This document shows, piece by piece, positions 61,776 through 64,000 of a DNA stretch of 64,000 nt (positions within the stretch are counted from its first letter, which is position 1; each line of letters starts with the position of its first letter). Where the stretch lies: assembly GCA_037178625.1 (NCBI GenBank), contig CM074145.1:1550001-1614000 (forward strand), in the 5' to 3' direction. The DNA comes from Skeletonema tropicum (lineage: Eukaryota > Bacillariophyta > Thalassiosirophyceae > Thalassiosirales > Thalassiosiraceae). Under the pieces are notes generated by a model. That model had not been told where the DNA came from. It did no database searches and saw only the letters and a program-made list of their open reading frames with translations. The translations under genes were made by a program, and so were the position numbers.

Positions 61776-63056
61776 TTACTTTACTCTTAGAACATTAAAC
61801 TTATCAATTGGCGCTGCAGATTTGTTCTTTAACATGAAGTTATACATTTGCTTTGTAATGAATGGAATGAGCCTCGTGCTCCAGGCATCTTCAGTTTCAC
61901 CTTCAGGGGATGATTGGACCAACCCATGCAAATTCAGTGCGCTATTGAAGACCACTATACAGACAGTATCTCTCACATTTGTCTCGATTTGAATGTATTT
62001 GCCACCAGTCTCGCTTTCCGCAATGACCAAGTGGGAATCTGCTATAATTCCACCTCTTCCATCTGGACCACCGCGCGGTATGTATACAAGCGGGTGCATT
62101 GTACTCAAATCCCCGGTGTCAGCGTGCAATGCCACAACACTGTCTTCTATCATTGCATTCTTCTGGCATCCCTTGCCTATGCGGCGAATCGCAACTTGAT
62201 TTGCCATCCAGCCAACTGCACCTTGGCAACCAATTGGTGGGAAAGAGAAGTTTGCATTTATGCTCTTAATTTTTTCATTCTCCCTAAATACATTAGGTGT
62301 GTAGTTCAGCAAGGCTGCCGCAACTCTACCAAAGATGGAAGAGAGAGAGGAAGTAATAGCTTTTGCCTTTTCATATTGATGATTCATAAGAAAGAAGGGC
62401 CCAGTTCGTCTTTTATCCATGGATCCAATCCCAAATGCTGCATATCCCCCACCAGCATGGTTGTCTTGTTCCCAAGCTCTTTTGGGCAAAGCATCAAGAG
62501 AATTGTCAAGAGTATTTCCGGCTCCTTTATAGCAGCATTCATGTATGTCACGAAGCAGGGGGCATTCGCTATCTGCGCGAGCATAAAGAACATAAACGCT
62601 TGAATTGGAGGAGAATTCAACCTCAACAAAGTCCCCATATTGTGGTGTAATGAGGGGTGCAGGAGAGTTAGTTAAATGTTTGGCGGTGAGTTGTGCTTTG
62701 TGTTTCCCCGCTTTACGTTTCTTCTTTGCTGTGACTTTGTTGAACTGAAATGAAACAGTTGAATTGTCAAGTTCCATCGCCTTCCGTTTGTTGTCTCTTT
62801 TGGAGTCATATTGCAATGATGATGACAAAAATGATATTTTTTTTGGTGAAGGTTTGTTCTTGTTTATTGTCCGCCACCATTTCAGGTTCTGATTATGTAA
62901 ATAGTTGCCGCTTTTCATTTGATCCTTCAATTGTGGAGGAGTGTATTTTCTGTTGTAAATATTATAGTCATGACGGACGGCTGCTTCGCCACCGTATCGG
63001 CGAACCTTCTGCTGGAACAACTCGAATCGATGTAGGTCATAATAATCGACCAACAT
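61776..63056 (-). CDS. Transposon-borne putative 2OG-Fe(II) dioxygenase (TET/JBP-like)
   Basis: Single-exon ORF of 426 residues from ATG 63056 (the frame opens slightly upstream without an ATG). The first 130 or so residues are basic with Lys-rich runs (KKKRKAGKHK), suggesting nuclear localisation or DNA contact. The C-terminal half has SVVALHADTGDLS (H311, D313), a glycine-rich GRGGIIADSHLVIAE strand, ETNVRDTVCIVVFNSALNLHG (H377) and WSTRLIPF (R395). HxD, distal His and an Arg 18 residues later are the iron and 2-oxoglutarate ligands of the double-stranded beta-helix dioxygenases, and HADTGD resembles the TET/JBP HxDxxD region. By family knowledge such enzymes oxidise modified or unmodified thymine/cytosine. 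The function here is inference; it could be another cupin-fold oxygenase. Convergent with the transposase, 272 bp between stops, inside the same inverted repeats. Confidence 0.55.
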   Translation of the reverse strand: MLVDYYDLHRFELFQQKVRRYGGEAAVRHDYNIYNRKYTPPQLKDQMKSGNYLHNQNLKWWRTINKNKPSPKKISFLSSSLQYDSKRDNKRKAMELDNSTVSFQFNKVTAKKKRKAGKHKAQLTAKHLTNSPAPLITPQYGDFVEVEFSSNSSVYVLYARADSECPLLRDIHECCYKGAGNTLDNSLDALPKRAWEQDNHAGGGYAAFGIGSMDKRRTGPFFLMNHQYEKAKAITSSLSSIFGRVAAALLNYTPNVFRENEKIKSINANFSFPPIGCQGAVGWMANQVAIRRIGKGCQKNAMIEDSVVALHADTGDLSTMHPLVYIPRGGPDGRGGIIADSHLVIAESETGGKYIQIETNVRDTVCIVVFNSALNLHGLVQSSPEGETEDAWSTRLIPFITKQMYNFMLKNKSAAPIDKFNVLRVK

Positions 63057-63389
63057 TGATTTGTTTGTAAGGTATGTTGTGTGTAAATTCGATAGGTCGT
63101 AGATGACCAATTATTGAAGCAGCGGCAAGAATACGAAAAAATCTGACGACGAAAGTGGAATGAGCGGTAGTGTTTTGCTGTAGTGACTATGATTTATGCT
63201 AGTTGGTGTTGCCGCGGTGACTTTATGGCTTATGATGTAGTTACTGGGGTATCTAACTTTGACTGTGTGCGGGGCTTGTGGTGGAAAGAAGGGGTGGTGG
63301 GAGAGCGTGGTATGGTGACGTGGCAGAATCGTCACATCATAGGGCGTGCCCAACCCGTGCCCAGAAAAGCCGTGCCCAACGTAGCCCCT

Positions 63390-63673
63390 CCCAGAAAAAA
63401 TTTCTTACCAGCAATTTTATTGCTGGTTACCGTAGAAAACATACTAGGCTACGTAGAAATGCCTTACCAGCAATAAAATTGCTGGTTAAAAATACTAATT
63501 CCTATGTACCTTTGCCCCCGTTCTACACCCTCAGATGCGACTCTCTTTTTTCTCTTCTCCCCCTCCGTACGATCTACGTAGGAACAGTATGTCCCTTACC
63601 AGCAATTAAATTGCTGGTAAGGGACAGACCGCTTTACCGCCATTTTCTTACCTGCAATAAAATTGCAGGTTAA
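63390..63673. repeat. Hairpin-rich insert in the right terminus of transposon B
   Basis: Four copies of a short self-complementary motif lie at 63407-63427, 63466-63486, 63591-63625 and 63650-63671. The first three are ACCAGCAAT-nnn-ATTGCTGGT; the last is ACCTGCAAT-AAA-ATTGCAGGT. The third has the longest stem (16 bp each side, GTCCCTTACCAGCAAT). The block is absent from the left terminus. In the last copy the change G-to-T in one arm is matched by a change in the other, keeping the stem paired. Confidence 0.85.
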
Positions 63674-63685
63674 ATTTACCTGGGA

Positions 63686-64000
63686 TATACAATAAGTAGC
63701 TCCGGCAGCGTTGCTTCATGAGTAGCAATTACAGGCTCTAGAGAGAGCTAATACTTAAATGCTTTGAGACTGAGATAGTAAAGAATTAAAGTAGCTCTAT
63801 TGCTTGCATATAATTTACAAGAAGAAAAATTCATTCATCTTCCACTCTACTGCTGGGGTCAGGAGACATTCATAACCATACATACCATGTTGTGCTAACT
63901 GATGTTGATGTCAATGTCATGAAATTTTTACTCTTCCAGACCCTCTCGGCTACAACACTCTGGTTGCCACTGACAAGAATTTAAGCAAGTTCCTTTTCTT
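63686..64000. repeat. Fourth SET unit, fragment 4, continuing beyond the window
   Basis: ATATACAATAAGTAGCTC...GCAGCGTTGCTTCATGAGTAGC through CTCTGGTTGCCACTGAC matches the other units (for example from about 45942) with a few substitutions. A fourth SET gene, if present, would lie about 1 kb past the right edge. Confidence 0.9.

Larger units (their letters stand above)
57811..63685. mobile_element. Transposon B: Mutator-like element carrying a dioxygenase-like gene
   Basis: Ends CCCAGGTAAATT and AATTTACCTGGG are flanked by ATAT on both sides (57807-57810, 63686-63689). The longer inverted repeat is an identical 89-bp block (57834-57922 and 63301-63389) containing repeated GGGCACG motifs. The right end has an extra roughly 270-bp hairpin-rich insert between this block and the terminus. 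Inside are two convergent genes: a complete Mutator-like transposase (58100-61503, +) and an intact ORF with a 2-oxoglutarate dioxygenase-like signature (61776-63056, -). Mutator elements usually make 8-11-bp target duplications; only 4 bp (a self-complementary ATAT) is seen here. Both genes lack disruptions, so the element looks young. Confidence 0.85.

Noticed and set aside
62384..62650. Plus-strand ORFs overlapping the dioxygenase-like gene (for example 61914-62603)
   Set aside because: Shadows of the intact minus-strand ORF, with irregular composition and no motif.

Overview
The window reads as nuclear DNA of a photosynthetic stramenopile, most likely a diatom. Genes have one to three short introns (about 74-125 nt, GT-AG). 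A bacterial-type aminopeptidase N carries a signal peptide ending in an ASAF-like TTAF motif, typical of complex-plastid import. There is a GABA-B-like class C GPCR and an MHS-family transporter. DNA transposons are dense and many are decayed. Species cannot be fixed from the sequence alone.

Layout. (1) 1-19210 is a head-to-tail satellite of a 1,142-bp unit (16 units plus a partial one), with a 500-N assembly gap in the first unit and one unit carrying a divergent 160-bp segment. (2) The array stops inside the ligand-binding domain of a class C GPCR (19211-21652), which has lost its 5' half and contains a 4-bp TA-slippage frameshift. (3) 22452-27561 is ordinary host sequence: a three-exon MHS-type transporter (+) converging on a four-exon PepN-type aminopeptidase (-), two of whose introns share a near-identical 5' half. 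(4) 28.6-39.9 kb is a graveyard of mobile DNA: a decayed Ulp1-like protease; an old inverted-repeat element (X, about 31018-36824) with a frameshifted gene; a 2.5-kb near-perfect palindrome with a PIF/Harbinger-like transposase nested inside X's left terminus; and a second element (Y, 36825-39879) with 18-bp terminal inverted repeats, inserted at the stop codon of a secreted acidic protein gene (39881-42300, -). (5) 43495-44343 (-) is an MTA/SAH nucleosidase whose reading frame is interrupted by one in-frame TGA. (6) 45655-53457 holds three tandem 2.55-2.66-kb units, each with a two-exon SET-domain methyltransferase gene (-). A fourth unit starts at 53458 but is split by three transposons (53628-55163, 55253-57760, 57811-63685) and resumes at 63686, running off the window.

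The most striking object is the last transposon (57811-63685). Matching terminal inverted repeats enclose a complete Mutator-like (FAR1/SWIM/zinc-knuckle) DDE transposase and, convergent to it, an intact ORF whose C-terminal half carries an HxD...H...R signature like 2-oxoglutarate/Fe(II) dioxygenases of the TET/JBP type. I propose a transposon carrying its own nucleic-acid-modifying dioxygenase. TET/JBP genes inside fungal KDZ transposons are known. A pairing with a Mutator-like transposase in a diatom-type genome would be a different combination, and it needs a structure or profile search to confirm.
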